Below, one piece after another: positions 52,362 through 61,591 of a stretch of DNA of 64,000 nucleotides; position 1 is the first letter of the stretch, and each line of letters begins with the position of its first letter. Origin of the DNA: Pacificoceanicola sp049803835. Its GTDB lineage: Bacteria > Pseudomonadota > Alphaproteobacteria > Rhodobacterales > Rhodobacteraceae. Both the position numbers and the translations under genes were made by a program. The notes beneath the pieces are model-generated. The model was not told where the DNA came from. It did not search any database and saw nothing but the letters and a program-made list of their open reading frames with translations. Where the stretch lies: positions 124,001 to 188,000 of the forward strand of contig NZ_JBNAGK010000010.1 of NCBI RefSeq assembly GCF_049803835.1, read 5' to 3'.

Positions 52362-52961
52362 TTATTTCGCGGGCAGAACCAGCTGCTGCCCGGGGCGCAG
52401 ATCGTCCGGACGGGTCAGTTTGGACTGGTTCGCGGCGAACAGCGGGCCGGTCATGTTGACGTCGCCATAGACCCGCTCCGCGATGGACACGAGGCTGTCT
52501 CCGGGCTGGACGATGTAGACGCCTTCGGCGGCCGAGGCGGCCGGTGCGGGCATCGCCGGTTCGTTGAGCGAGCGGCGGACGATGGTGTGCAGCAGGCTTC
52601 CGGGCTGGCCCGGGGCCTTTTCGTGGCCGGTCGCCTGGTTGAGGTTCGACAGGGTGTCCCAGGTCATGCGGCGCATTGTCTGGTCGTCGAGTCCGGCGGC
52701 TGGCGCTGAGGCAACGCGCGTCTGCGGCTGGATCTGCGGTTTGGGCGCGGCGGGCTGCGGGGCCGGTGTCTGGACAAGGCCGTTCGCCACGGCGCTGGCC
52801 AGCGGGTCCTGCACCGGCGCGGTATCGAGCGCCGGCTCCGCGCGGGTCACAGGCGAGGGCATGTCGGGCAGGCGGGCGGCCCGGTTCGAGCCGGGCTGGA
52901 ACACCACGAGCGCGATCGTGATCGCGACAAACCCCACGGCCAGGAGAACCATCCGGATCAT
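52362..52961 (-). CDS. Second LysM-domain protein
   Basis: This 199-residue protein has an N-terminal membrane segment (residues 2-20, IRMVLLAVGFVAITIALVVF), a Pro/Ala-rich linker, and a C-terminal LysM (about 147-198; YIVQPGDSLVSIAERVYG ... DLRPGQQLVLPAK). It has the same design as the neighbouring LysM gene, so the pair probably arose by duplication. The rhodanese-fold gene lies 15 bp upstream in the same direction, so the two may be co-transcribed. Confidence 0.87.
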   Translation of the reverse strand: MIRMVLLAVGFVAITIALVVFQPGSNRAARLPDMPSPVTRAEPALDTAPVQDPLASAVANGLVQTPAPQPAAPKPQIQPQTRVASAPAAGLDDQTMRRMTWDTLSNLNQATGHEKAPGQPGSLLHTIVRRSLNEPAMPAPAASAAEGVYIVQPGDSLVSIAERVYGDVNMTGPLFAANQSKLTRPDDLRPGQQLVLPAK

Positions 52962-52976
52962 GTACCCACCCCTCCG

Positions 52977-53549
52977 TTACTGACTTCGCACGGTGCTGAG
53001 CCCCGCCGTCGTCCAGGCGGTCAATCCGCCCCGGTAATATTTAAGTTTGGTCGCCGGATACCCGGCACCGACCAGATCACGCACTGCTTCGGCGGCATCC
53101 GGTGCATCGGCGCCGCCGTCGAAGATCACAAGGTCATAGGCCCCGGAGAAGTCGCCGTTCCGCACGCCGAGCGCGTTCAGCAGATCGTCCCGGTACTGGT
53201 TTCCCGGGCGCAGCGTGGCGGCAGGCACGTTGACCGCGCCGGGAATGGTCTCGGCACCATAGGCATCGGGCAGGCGGGCGTCGACCAGCAGGCCCTGCCC
53301 GGCGGAGACGAAGAGGTCGAGGAAATCGAGAATCTCCAACTCGCCGATAGTGCTGACGCCGGGCGCGGCAAGCATCGGCTGCAGGCAGGCGGGCGGGCAG
53401 GCCGGGCCGCTGCGCTCGATGCGGACGGAGGTGCCGTTCAGGCTGAAACTGAAGGCGTCGCGGTCCTCGGAGATGCGCGTGCTCTGCGCACAGAGTGAGG
53501 TCGCCATGACAATGGCGGCGCTCGCGCTGAGGCAAAGACCCTTGATCAT
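52977..53549 (-). CDS. Secreted rhodanese-fold protein lacking the catalytic cysteine
   Basis: This 190-residue protein has a signal peptide (MIKGLCLSASAAIVMATSLCAQ) and a C-terminal rhodanese domain (about residues 70-188; LLVDARLPDAYGAETIPGAVNVPA, YYRGGLTAW). The active-site loop, which normally starts with Cys, reads VIFDGGADAPDA, so sulfur transfer by this site is not expected. Two cysteines in GPACPPACLQP lie before the domain. It may be a binding or structural protein of the envelope, as suggested by the LysM gene that follows. Confidence 0.78.
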   Translation of the reverse strand: MIKGLCLSASAAIVMATSLCAQSTRISEDRDAFSFSLNGTSVRIERSGPACPPACLQPMLAAPGVSTIGELEILDFLDLFVSAGQGLLVDARLPDAYGAETIPGAVNVPAATLRPGNQYRDDLLNALGVRNGDFSGAYDLVIFDGGADAPDAAEAVRDLVGAGYPATKLKYYRGGLTAWTTAGLSTVRSQ

Positions 53550-53660
53550 CTGCTCGTCCTCTGGTGCCCGGTTTTGGGCCGCCTTTATCGTTGATTAGGC
53601 AAAATATAGGGCGATCAGGGCGAATCAGTCAATATGCAGAGGGGGAACACAAGGGGTTTT

Positions 53661-53683
53661 GTCCCTGCGGTGGCCGCAGGGAC
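53661..53683 (-). terminator. Hairpin directly after folC
   Basis: GTCCCTGCGG-tgg-CCGCAGGGAC is a perfect 10-bp stem adjoining the folC stop codon. No T tract follows on the minus strand, so it may act by RNA protection or assisted termination. Confidence 0.5.
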
Positions 53684-54961
53684 TCAGCCGTTCTCGCGCA
53701 GGACGTTGCCCGCGAGGTAGAGCGAGCCGCAGATCAGGACGCGGGCCCGCGGGTCCTGCGCGGCAATGGCCTGCAGCGCATCGGCGAGGCTGCCTGCCTG
53801 ATGCGCGGTGTGGCCGGTCTCCTGCGCCATGCGTGCGGTCTCGGACGCGGGCAGGGTATTGGCCTCGCCGGGGATCGACACGGCGGTGAGGCTTTGCGCC
53901 TGCGCGGCGAGCGGGCGCAGGAAGCCGCGGGCGTCCTTGGTGTTGAGCATCCCGCAGATCAGGTGGGTCGGGCGCTGCGGCAGGCGGGCGAGGTGCCGGG
54001 CCAGCGCCTCTCCCGCGGCGGGGTTGTGGCCGCCGTCGAGCCAGAGCTCGGCCTCGGGCGCGATGTCGAAGAGCGGGCCGTGTTTGAGGCGCTGCATCCG
54101 GGCGGGCCAGACGGCCTGCGTCACGGCGGCGTCACAGGCCGCCTCTCCGGCCTGCAGGTGGCGCAGCGCCGCAAGCGCCGCCCCGGCGTTCTCGATCTGG
54201 TGTCCGCCGGGCAGGTTGGGCAGCGGCAGGTCCAGAAGGCCGGTTTCGTCCTGATAGACCATGCGCCCGCGTTCTTCGAAGGCGTGCCAGTGCTGGCCAT
54301 GGGCAATCAGCGGTGCGCCGAGGGCCTGCGCCCGTGCCTCGATGACCTCCATCGCCTCGTCCGGCTGCGGGCCGACGACGCAGGGCACGCCGCGCTTGAG
54401 GATCCCGGCCTTTTCACCGGCGATCTTGGCCAGCGTGTCGCCAAGGAAGGCCTCGTGATCCATGCTGATCGGGGTGAGGATGGTGAGCGCCGGTTTGTCG
54501 ACGACATTGGTGGCGTCGAGCCTGCCGCCGAGGCCGGTTTCCAGCAGGGTGTAATCCGCCGGCGTGCGTGCCATGGCGAGCAGGGCGGCACAGGTGGTGA
54601 TCTCGAAATAGGTGATCGTCTCGCCACTGTTGGCAGCGTAGCACTCGTCGAGCACCGCGGTCAGGTGCTCCTCCGTGATGAGCGTGCCGGCAAGGCGAAT
54701 ACGCTCGTGGAAGCGCGCGAGATGGGGGGAGGTGTAGGCGTGCACGGTCTTGCCCGCGCCTTCGAGCCCGGCGCGGATCATCGCCTGCGTCGAGCCCTTG
54801 CCGTTGGTTCCGGCGAGGTGGATCACCGGGGGCAGCTTCTGCTCCGGATGGTCGAGCGCCGCCAGCAGCCGCCAGACGCGGTCCAGCACGAGGTCGATCA
54901 CCTTCGGGTGCAGCGCCATCATCCGGTCGAGGATGACGTCGGAAGTCTTGTCCTTGGACAT
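53684..54961 (-). CDS. folC: Bifunctional folylpolyglutamate synthase/dihydrofolate synthase
   Basis: This 425-residue Mur-ligase-type enzyme has the P-loop GTNGKGSTQAMI (residues 50-61), YTSPHLARFHERIR, ETGLGGRLDATN, and a C-terminal LWLDGGHNPAAGEALARHL. It adds glutamate to dihydropteroate and to folates. It follows accD with a 37-bp gap; the accD-folC order is common in proteobacteria. Confidence 0.95.
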   Translation of the reverse strand: MSKDKTSDVILDRMMALHPKVIDLVLDRVWRLLAALDHPEQKLPPVIHLAGTNGKGSTQAMIRAGLEGAGKTVHAYTSPHLARFHERIRLAGTLITEEHLTAVLDECYAANSGETITYFEITTCAALLAMARTPADYTLLETGLGGRLDATNVVDKPALTILTPISMDHEAFLGDTLAKIAGEKAGILKRGVPCVVGPQPDEAMEVIEARAQALGAPLIAHGQHWHAFEERGRMVYQDETGLLDLPLPNLPGGHQIENAGAALAALRHLQAGEAACDAAVTQAVWPARMQRLKHGPLFDIAPEAELWLDGGHNPAAGEALARHLARLPQRPTHLICGMLNTKDARGFLRPLAAQAQSLTAVSIPGEANTLPASETARMAQETGHTAHQAGSLADALQAIAAQDPRARVLICGSLYLAGNVLRENG

Positions 54962-54998
54962 TGCCGGAACTCGCCTGGGGGTCTCGGGGAAGGGCCGG

Positions 54999-55916
54999 TC
55001 AGCCCTTGGTCTGGGGCATCTTCGCGTCTTCCGGCCCCGGCGCGGGCAGGTCGCCCCAGGTCGGGGGCGGCATCTGCATCAGCATCCGCGTGATGACGAT
55101 CAGCTCCTTGCGCAGCTCGCGCCGGTCGGTGACGCGGTCGAGCATGCCATGGTCGAGCAGGTATTCCGCCCGCTGGAAGCCCTCGGGGAGCTTTTCGCGG
55201 ATGGTCTGTTCGATGACGCGCGGCCCGGCGAAGCAGATCAGCGCGTTCGGCTCGGCGATCTGCACGTCACCGAGCATGGCATAGGAGGCCGTCACGCCGC
55301 CGGTCGTCGGATGTGTGAGCACGACGATATAGGGCAGGTTCGCTTCCTTGAGCATCTGCACCGCGACAGTGGTGCGGGGCATCTGCATGAGCGACAGGAT
55401 ACCCTCCTGCATCCGCGCCCCGCCAGCGGCGGAAAAAAGCACGAGCGGGCGGCCCAGCTTCACCGCCTCCTCGGCGGCGGCAACGATGGCGTTGCCGACA
55501 TACATGCCCATCGAGCCCCCCATGAAGGAGAAGTCCTGCGCGGCGGCGACGATGGGTGAGCGGCCGATCTCGCCCGTGGCGACGAGCATCGCCTCCTTCT
55601 CGCCGGTGCCCTTCTGGGCGGCCCGCATGCGTTCCGGATAGCGCTTCTGGTCGCGGAACTGCAGCGGGTCGGCCAGGGGCTCCGGCACCGCGACCTCGTT
55701 GAACACGCCGCCGTCGAACAGCGCGATGAAGCGGTCGCGCGGCGTGATGTGCATGTGATGGCCGCAGTTGGAGCAGACGTTCAGGTTGTCGGTGATCTCG
55801 CGGTGGAACAGCATGGTCCCGCAGCCGTCGCACTTGGTCCAGAGGTTCTCCGGAATCTCGCGGCGCGAAAAGATCGAGTTGATCCGCGGGCGGACGTAGT
55901 TGGTGATCCAGTTCAT
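54999..55916 (-). CDS. accD: Acetyl-CoA carboxylase carboxyltransferase subunit beta
   Basis: This 305-residue protein has an N-terminal zinc ribbon (CDGC near residue 29 and CSNC near 48) and a crotonase-type carboxyltransferase domain (MGGSMGMYVGNAIVAAAE, SAAGGARMQEG, THPTTGGVTASYAML). With AccA it moves the carboxyl group from biotin to acetyl-CoA to give malonyl-CoA, the building block also needed by the polyketide synthase of this window. It is first in an accD-folC unit. Confidence 0.96.
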   Translation of the reverse strand: MNWITNYVRPRINSIFSRREIPENLWTKCDGCGTMLFHREITDNLNVCSNCGHHMHITPRDRFIALFDGGVFNEVAVPEPLADPLQFRDQKRYPERMRAAQKGTGEKEAMLVATGEIGRSPIVAAAQDFSFMGGSMGMYVGNAIVAAAEEAVKLGRPLVLFSAAGGARMQEGILSLMQMPRTTVAVQMLKEANLPYIVVLTHPTTGGVTASYAMLGDVQIAEPNALICFAGPRVIEQTIREKLPEGFQRAEYLLDHGMLDRVTDRRELRKELIVITRMLMQMPPPTWGDLPAPGPEDAKMPQTKG

Positions 55917-56037
55917 AGGGTGCCTGTTCCACGTTGGTTGCGCCGTGACTTAAGCCTGCTGGCCACGGATTGCAATAATGTCGCACCGCGCCCGCAGGTT
56001 TCCGGCCTTCCCGCCGGGTCCGGGGCGAGGGCCGGGG

Positions 56038-57357
56038 TCAGATCACCGCGTCGATGGCGGTCGAGAGCTTGTCGGTCAACTCGTCCAGCTGGCTGTCCTC
56101 GATGATGAAGGGCGGGGCGAGCAGGATGTGATCGCCGGTCTTGCCGTCGATGGTCCCGGACATCGGATAGCAGATGAGCCCTTCGTTGAAAGCGGCCTTC
56201 TTGATCTTGCCCGCGATGCCCAGGGACGGGTCGAACGGCGCCTTGGTCGCGCGGTCGGCGACCAGTTCGATGCCCCGGAACAGGCCGCGCCCGCGCAGGT
56301 CGCCGACATTGGGGTGCTGGCCGAAGCGGTCGTTGAGCCGGTCCATCAGCTTGTCCCCCTGTTCGCGGACGCGCGGGACCAGGCCGCGATCGAGGATGGC
56401 GCTGACCACGGCCAGGCCGCAGGCGGCGGCGGTGGGATGGCCGACGTAGGTATGCCCGTGCTGGAAGAACCCCGATCCGGATTCGATGGCTGCATAGATT
56501 TCGGCGGTGCAGAGCATGGCCCCGATGGGCTGGTAGCCCGCGCCGAGCCCCTTGGCGATGCAGACGATGTCCGGCGCGATGTCGTCCTGCTCGCAGGCGA
56601 AGAGCGATCCGGTGCGGCCCATGCCGCACATGACCTCGTCGAGGATCAGCAGCACGCCGTAGCGGTCGCAGATCTCGCGGATGCGCTTGAAATACCCCGG
56701 CACCGGCGCCAGCGCACCGGCCGTCGCGCCGACGACCGGCTCCGCCATGAAGGCCATCACCGTGTCGGGGCCAAGCCGCAGGATTTCGTCCTCCAGCGCC
56801 TGTGCCGCCCGCAGGCCGTAGTCTTCGGCGCTTTCGCCGTCGTGGCGCAGGCGGTATTCGTAGCAGGGGTCGATATGGCTCACATCGAGAAGCAACGGCC
56901 CGAACTGCGCCCGCCGCCACGCATTGCCGCCCGCGCTGAGCGAGCCGATGGTGTTGCCGTGGTAGCTTTGCTTGCGGGCGATGAGCTTGCCGCGCTGCGG
57001 CTCGCCCTTCTCGACCCAGTATTGCCGTGCCAGCTTGATCGCGGCCTCCGTCGCCTCGGAGCCGCCGGAGACGAGATACACCCGGTCGAGATTGCCCGGC
57101 GCATGGGCGATCAGCAGGTCGGCGAGGCGTTCGGCGGGGTCGGAGGTGAAGAAGCCGGTGTGCGCGAAGGCCAGCGTGTCGATCTGGGTCTTGATCGCCT
57201 CGACCACGGCGGCGTCGGAATGCCCGAGACAGGAGACCGCCGCCCCGCCGGAGGCATCGAGATACCGCTTCCCCGCCGCGTCGATCAGGTAGCAGCCATC
57301 GCCGCCCACGGCGACGGGAGGCAGCTGGCGGGTGTGACGGGGAAAGATATGCGTCAT
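56038..57357 (-). CDS. Class III PLP-dependent aminotransferase
   Basis: This 439-residue enzyme has the class III pattern: YLIDAAGKRYLDASGG, VSGGSEATEAAIKLARQY, KQSYHGNTIGSLS, ILDEVMCGMGRTG with the PLP-binding Asp, and the lysine in CIAKGLGAGYQP. It probably acts on an omega-amino acid, diamine or related donor. The start at 57357 is used because the conserved part begins right there. It is divergent from a TRAP operon that ends with a carbon-nitrogen hydrolase and a decarboxylase, hinting at a shared role in amine or amide use. Confidence 0.9.
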   Translation of the reverse strand: MTHIFPRHTRQLPPVAVGGDGCYLIDAAGKRYLDASGGAAVSCLGHSDAAVVEAIKTQIDTLAFAHTGFFTSDPAERLADLLIAHAPGNLDRVYLVSGGSEATEAAIKLARQYWVEKGEPQRGKLIARKQSYHGNTIGSLSAGGNAWRRAQFGPLLLDVSHIDPCYEYRLRHDGESAEDYGLRAAQALEDEILRLGPDTVMAFMAEPVVGATAGALAPVPGYFKRIREICDRYGVLLILDEVMCGMGRTGSLFACEQDDIAPDIVCIAKGLGAGYQPIGAMLCTAEIYAAIESGSGFFQHGHTYVGHPTAAACGLAVVSAILDRGLVPRVREQGDKLMDRLNDRFGQHPNVGDLRGRGLFRGIELVADRATKAPFDPSLGIAGKIKKAAFNEGLICYPMSGTIDGKTGDHILLAPPFIIEDSQLDELTDKLSTAIDAVI

Positions 57358-57763
57358 CGGGACGTCCTCGGGGTTGTTCGACGGTGGGCCGGAGGACTTA
57401 CAGCCTGACGCAACCCGGGGAAAATGCAACCCCGTGGCCGTGGTCCCGGACCGCATCGGAAAGCGGCAACGGGCTCGCGCCCGGATTGTCTTGCGCTGTC
57501 GCCCCTGGTCGCGGCCCCGGCGTGGGTCCGGGGGATTGGCGATGGATTGTCATTGCCTTTCAGAGGGTTGGTTTGCTTCATCGGGCGTGCTTCCCGTAGC
57601 GTCACCCGATTGTCCATTTTGACGCCCAAAGTGTCGTTTTTGGACTATAACATGTCGTTTTGTAAAATTCGTTTGTCAGGCGGGAAAACGCTGCTAGCCT
57701 TTGAGGCAGGTCACAAGGAGTCGCGTAACCCATTGCGGTGCGGCCAAATAGAACAGGGAGACC
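57358..57763. promoter_or_regulatory. Divergent control region between aminotransferase and TAXI-TRAP operon
   Basis: No gene is seen in these 406 bp. TGTCGTTTT occurs twice (57632-57640 and 57653-57661) at a 21-bp period, two helical turns apart, a typical spacing for cooperative operator halves. Downstream, TTGTCA (57673-57678) and TAGCCT (57695-57700) with 16-bp spacing may be the TRAP promoter. The left part is GC-rich without clear signals. Confidence 0.45.
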
Positions 57764-58729
57764 ATGATGAAGTTCATGAAACTTGCAACTTTTACGTCAG
57801 CAATCGCGCTTTTCGGCACGTTCGCCGCAGCCGAGGAGCGGTTCATCACCATCGGCACCGGCGGTCAGACCGGCGTGTACTACGTTGTCGGGCAGTCCAT
57901 CTGCCGTCTGGTGAACCGCAACACCGCGGAGACCGGGATCAAGTGCACGGCGCCGTCCACCGGCGGCTCCATCGCCAACATCAACGCCATCGCGGCGGGT
58001 GACATGGACATGGGCGTGGCGCAGTCCGACTGGCAGTACCACGCCTACAACGGCACCTCGGAGTTCGAGGGCAAGCCGTTCGAGAAGGAACGCGCGGTGT
58101 TCTCCGTGCACGGCGAGCCGTTCACCGTGGTGGCACGGGCCGACAGCGGCGCGGCCAAGTTCGACGACCTCTTCGGCAAGCGCGTGAACGTCGGCAACCC
58201 GGGCTCCGGCCAGCGGGCGACGATGGACGTGGTGCTGGGTGCGATGGGCAAGTCCGACGCGGATTTCGCGCTGGCCTCCGAGCTCAAGCCCGCGGAACAG
58301 TCCGCCGCGCTGGGTGACAACAAGGTCGACGCGATCATCTACACTGTGGGCCACCCGAACGGTTCGATCCAGGAGGCGACCTCGACGGTCGACGCCAAGC
58401 TGCTGCCGGTGACCGGCGAGGCCATCGACAAGCTCGTGGCCGACAACCCCTACTACGCCAAGGCGGTGATCCCCGGCGGCATGTACGCGGGCAACCCGGA
58501 CGATGTGGAGACCTTCGGCGTGAAGGCGACCTTCGTGACCTCCGCCGACGTGCCGGATGACGTGGTCTACGAGGTGGTCAAGGCGGTCTTCGACAACTTC
58601 GACCGGTTCAAGGGGCTGCACCCGGCCTTTGCCAACCTCACCGAGGCCGAGATGATCTCGGACGGTCTCTCCGCGCCGCTGCATCCCGGCGCCGAGAAGT
58701 ACTACAAGGAGCGCGGCTGGATCCAGTGA
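57764..58729 (+). CDS. TAXI-type TRAP solute-binding protein
   Basis: This 321-residue periplasmic protein has a signal peptide (MKLATFTSAIALFGTFAAA-E) and the TAXI family opening FITIGTGGQTGVYYVVGQ, followed by GGSIANINAIAAGDMDMGVAQSD-like binding-pocket segments and GNPGSGQRATMD. It captures a carboxylate or small polar solute for the permease encoded next. AGGGAG lies just ahead of the start. A hairpin after the gene probably raises its mRNA level relative to the permease. Confidence 0.93.
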   Translation: MMKFMKLATFTSAIALFGTFAAAEERFITIGTGGQTGVYYVVGQSICRLVNRNTAETGIKCTAPSTGGSIANINAIAAGDMDMGVAQSDWQYHAYNGTSEFEGKPFEKERAVFSVHGEPFTVVARADSGAAKFDDLFGKRVNVGNPGSGQRATMDVVLGAMGKSDADFALASELKPAEQSAALGDNKVDAIIYTVGHPNGSIQEATSTVDAKLLPVTGEAIDKLVADNPYYAKAVIPGGMYAGNPDDVETFGVKATFVTSADVPDDVVYEVVKAVFDNFDRFKGLHPAFANLTEAEMISDGLSAPLHPGAEKYYKERGWIQ

Positions 58730-58754
58730 TCCTCTGACAGCACTGAGCCAAGGT

Positions 58755-58773
58755 GGTCCCCCACGAGGGGGCC
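58755..58773 (+). terminator. Intercistronic hairpin after the binding-protein gene
   Basis: GG-t-CCCCC-acga-GGGGG-CC forms a compact stem 25 bp after the stop. Such hairpins commonly give higher expression of the binding protein than of the permease. Confidence 0.5.
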
Positions 58774-58837
58774 GCTGCAGAAAGCGGGACAGCCTGCCGA
58801 GGGCAGGATGCGAACCTGATTCCGGGGGGCACTGACA

Positions 58838-61579
58838 ATGACGGACAACACGACCAGCGCGGAGAGCGCCGAGCGCAAGGGGCTGAGCCAGGCGGAGATC
58901 GACGAACTTGTCGCCTCTTCGGATACCGGGGGCCGGGTGCCTTCCCTGCCGATTGCGCGGCTGATCACCTGGACGGCCATCGTCTGGTCGCTGTTCCAGC
59001 TGTGGATCGCCAGCCCGTTGCCCTTCATGATCGGGTTTGGTGTCTTCAACGATACCGAGGCGCGGTCGTTCCATCTCGCCTTCGCCCTGTTTCTCGCCTT
59101 CCTCGCCTACCCCGCCGCGCGCAGCCCGGTGCAGCTTGTGCTCGGGATCGGCGTTCCGGCGCTGATGACGGTCCTGTTCGTCTACGGTGCCAAGGAAGGC
59201 ACGCCGATCTGGTGGATCCCGCTCGTCGGGGCCGGTGTGATCGCCGCCGTGCTGCTGGGCTCGCCCAAGGACCGGGTGCCACCCTGGGAATGGGCGCTGG
59301 CCATCCTGGGCGCGGCGTCGTCGCTCTACCTGTACTTCGCCTATGACGCCATCTCGTCACGGGTCGGGGCGCCGATCCTGCCGGATTTCGTCGTGGCAGC
59401 CATCGGCATCATGGTGCTGCTCGAAGCCACCCGCCGCGCGCTTGGCCCGGCGCTGATGATCGTGGCGTCGGTGTTCCTCGCCTATACCTTCCTCGGGCCG
59501 ATGATGCCCGGGATCATCGCCCACAAGGGCAACAACCTGTCTGAAGTGGTGAACCACCAGTGGATCACCACCGAAGGCGTCTTCGGCATCGCGCTGGGGG
59601 TCTCGACCTCCTTCGTCTTCCTCTTCGTGCTGTTCGGCTCCCTGCTCGACAAGGCGGGCGCGGGCAACTACTTCATTCAGGTGGCGTTCAGCCTGATGGG
59701 CCATATGCGCGGCGGACCGGCCAAGGCGGCGGTGGTCTCTTCCGCCATGACCGGCCTGATCTCCGGCTCCTCCATCGCCAACGTGGTCACCACCGGCACC
59801 TTCACCATTCCGCTGATGAAGCGCGTGGGCTTCTCGTCCGAGAAAGCCGGGGCGGTCGAGGTGGCCAGTTCCGTCAACGGCCAGATCATGCCGCCGGTCA
59901 TGGGGGCCGCCGCCTTCCTCATGGTGGAATACGTCGGCATTCCCTATTTCGACGTGGTCAAGCACGCCTTCGTCCCGGCGGTCATCAGCTATATCGCGCT
60001 GGTCTACATCGTCCATCTCGAGGCGATGAAGGCCAACATGCAGGGCTTGCCCCGCGCCGTGGAACCGAAACCGCTGGTGGCCTGGCTCATCAGCCTCGCC
60101 TTCACCGTCGCGGCGATCTGTGCGCTGTCGCTGGCGGTCTATTACGGCATGGGCTGGATCCGCCCCGCTTTCGGCGCCTCCGCCGGGTACGTGGTCTTTG
60201 TCCTGCTGGTCATAACCTATGTCGGCCTCCTTGGCTTTGCCTGCCGCGAGCCGCGGCTGAAGATGGAGGACCCGAACGCGCCGGTGACGAAACTGCCGGT
60301 GCCGGGGCCGACGATCCGTGCCGGTCTGCATTTCCTGCTGCCGGTGGTCGTGCTGGTCTGGGCACTCATGGTGGACCGCCTGTCGCCCGGCCTCTCGGCC
60401 TTCTGGGCGGCGGCCTTCATGGTGTTCATCCTGCTCACCCAGCGCCCGCTGGAAGCCATGTTCCGGGGTGAGGGCGATTATGGCGCGGCCATGCGCAACG
60501 GCGTTCGCGAACTGATCGAAGGTCTCGAAGCCGGCGCCCGCAACATGATCGGCATCGGCATCGCCACGGCAACCGCCGGGATCATCGTCGGCGCGGTCAG
60601 CCAGACCGGTGTCGGCTCGGCGCTGGCGGATGTGGTCGAGGTGCTCTCGGGCGGCAACATCCTCGCCATCCTCGCGCTGACGGCGGTGCTCTCGCTGATC
60701 CTCGGCATGGGCCTGCCGACCACGGCGAACTACATCGTCGTCTCGGCCCTGCTCGCGCCGGTGATCGTCAGCCTCGGCCAGCAGAACGGGCTGATCGTGC
60801 CGCTGATCGCGGTGCACCTGTTCGTGTTCTACTTCGGCATCATGGCGGATGTGACCCCGCCGGTGGGCCTCGCCTCCTTTGCCGCCGCGGCGGTCTCCGG
60901 CGGCGATCCGATCCGCACCGGCGTGGTGGCGTTCTTCTACTCGCTGCGCACCGCTGCGCTGCCGTTCCTGTTCATCTTCAACACCGATCTGCTGCTGATC
61001 GACGTGGACTGGATACACGGGATATTCGTGTTCATAACGGCGACCATCGCCATGCTGCTCTTCGCGGCGGCGACGCAGGGCTGGTTCCTGACCCGCAACC
61101 GGATCTGGGAAACCGTGCTGCTGCTGCTCGTCGCCTTCACCTTCTTCCGTCCGGGCTTCTGGATGGACATGGTCGCGCCGCCGTTCAAGAACCTGCCCCC
61201 GGCGCAGTTCGAGCAGGCCATGGGCGATGCCATGCCGGGCGCCGAGATGCGGCTGACGGTGAACGGGCTGAACGCCGTGGGCGATCCGGTGACCTTCACC
61301 GCGCCGCTGACCGTGCCCGAGGGCGAGACCGGCGCCGACCGGCTGTTGGCCACGGGGATCGAGGCGATCGACCGCGATGGCAAGACGATCATCGACAACG
61401 TCGCCTTCGACAGCCCGGCGCAGAAGGTCGGGCTCGACTGGGACCAGGAGATCGTGAGCGTGATGGCGCCGCAGTCCCAGCCAACGAAGTACCTGATGTA
61501 CCTGCCCGCCCTGTTGATCCTGGCCCTCGTGGTCTGGATGCAGCGGCGCCGGGTCGAACCGCAACCGGCACACGCCTGA
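58838..61579 (+). CDS. TRAP transporter fused 4TM/12TM permease
   Basis: This 913-residue membrane protein has the small DctQ-like part (about residues 45-165) fused to the large DctM-type part (about 170-700; GSLLDKAGAGNYFIQVAFSLMG, GLISGSSIANVVTTGTF, LGMGLPTTANYIVVSALL, FYFGIMADVTPPVGLASFA), and a C-terminal region with a PDZ-like soluble segment (about 780-890) and a final helix. This fused form goes with TAXI binding proteins and imports the solute with sodium or protons. Confidence 0.93.
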   Translation: MTDNTTSAESAERKGLSQAEIDELVASSDTGGRVPSLPIARLITWTAIVWSLFQLWIASPLPFMIGFGVFNDTEARSFHLAFALFLAFLAYPAARSPVQLVLGIGVPALMTVLFVYGAKEGTPIWWIPLVGAGVIAAVLLGSPKDRVPPWEWALAILGAASSLYLYFAYDAISSRVGAPILPDFVVAAIGIMVLLEATRRALGPALMIVASVFLAYTFLGPMMPGIIAHKGNNLSEVVNHQWITTEGVFGIALGVSTSFVFLFVLFGSLLDKAGAGNYFIQVAFSLMGHMRGGPAKAAVVSSAMTGLISGSSIANVVTTGTFTIPLMKRVGFSSEKAGAVEVASSVNGQIMPPVMGAAAFLMVEYVGIPYFDVVKHAFVPAVISYIALVYIVHLEAMKANMQGLPRAVEPKPLVAWLISLAFTVAAICALSLAVYYGMGWIRPAFGASAGYVVFVLLVITYVGLLGFACREPRLKMEDPNAPVTKLPVPGPTIRAGLHFLLPVVVLVWALMVDRLSPGLSAFWAAAFMVFILLTQRPLEAMFRGEGDYGAAMRNGVRELIEGLEAGARNMIGIGIATATAGIIVGAVSQTGVGSALADVVEVLSGGNILAILALTAVLSLILGMGLPTTANYIVVSALLAPVIVSLGQQNGLIVPLIAVHLFVFYFGIMADVTPPVGLASFAAAAVSGGDPIRTGVVAFFYSLRTAALPFLFIFNTDLLLIDVDWIHGIFVFITATIAMLLFAAATQGWFLTRNRIWETVLLLLVAFTFFRPGFWMDMVAPPFKNLPPAQFEQAMGDAMPGAEMRLTVNGLNAVGDPVTFTAPLTVPEGETGADRLLATGIEAIDRDGKTIIDNVAFDSPAQKVGLDWDQEIVSVMAPQSQPTKYLMYLPALLILALVVWMQRRRVEPQPAHA

Positions 61580-61591
61580 AGGAGACCGGCC

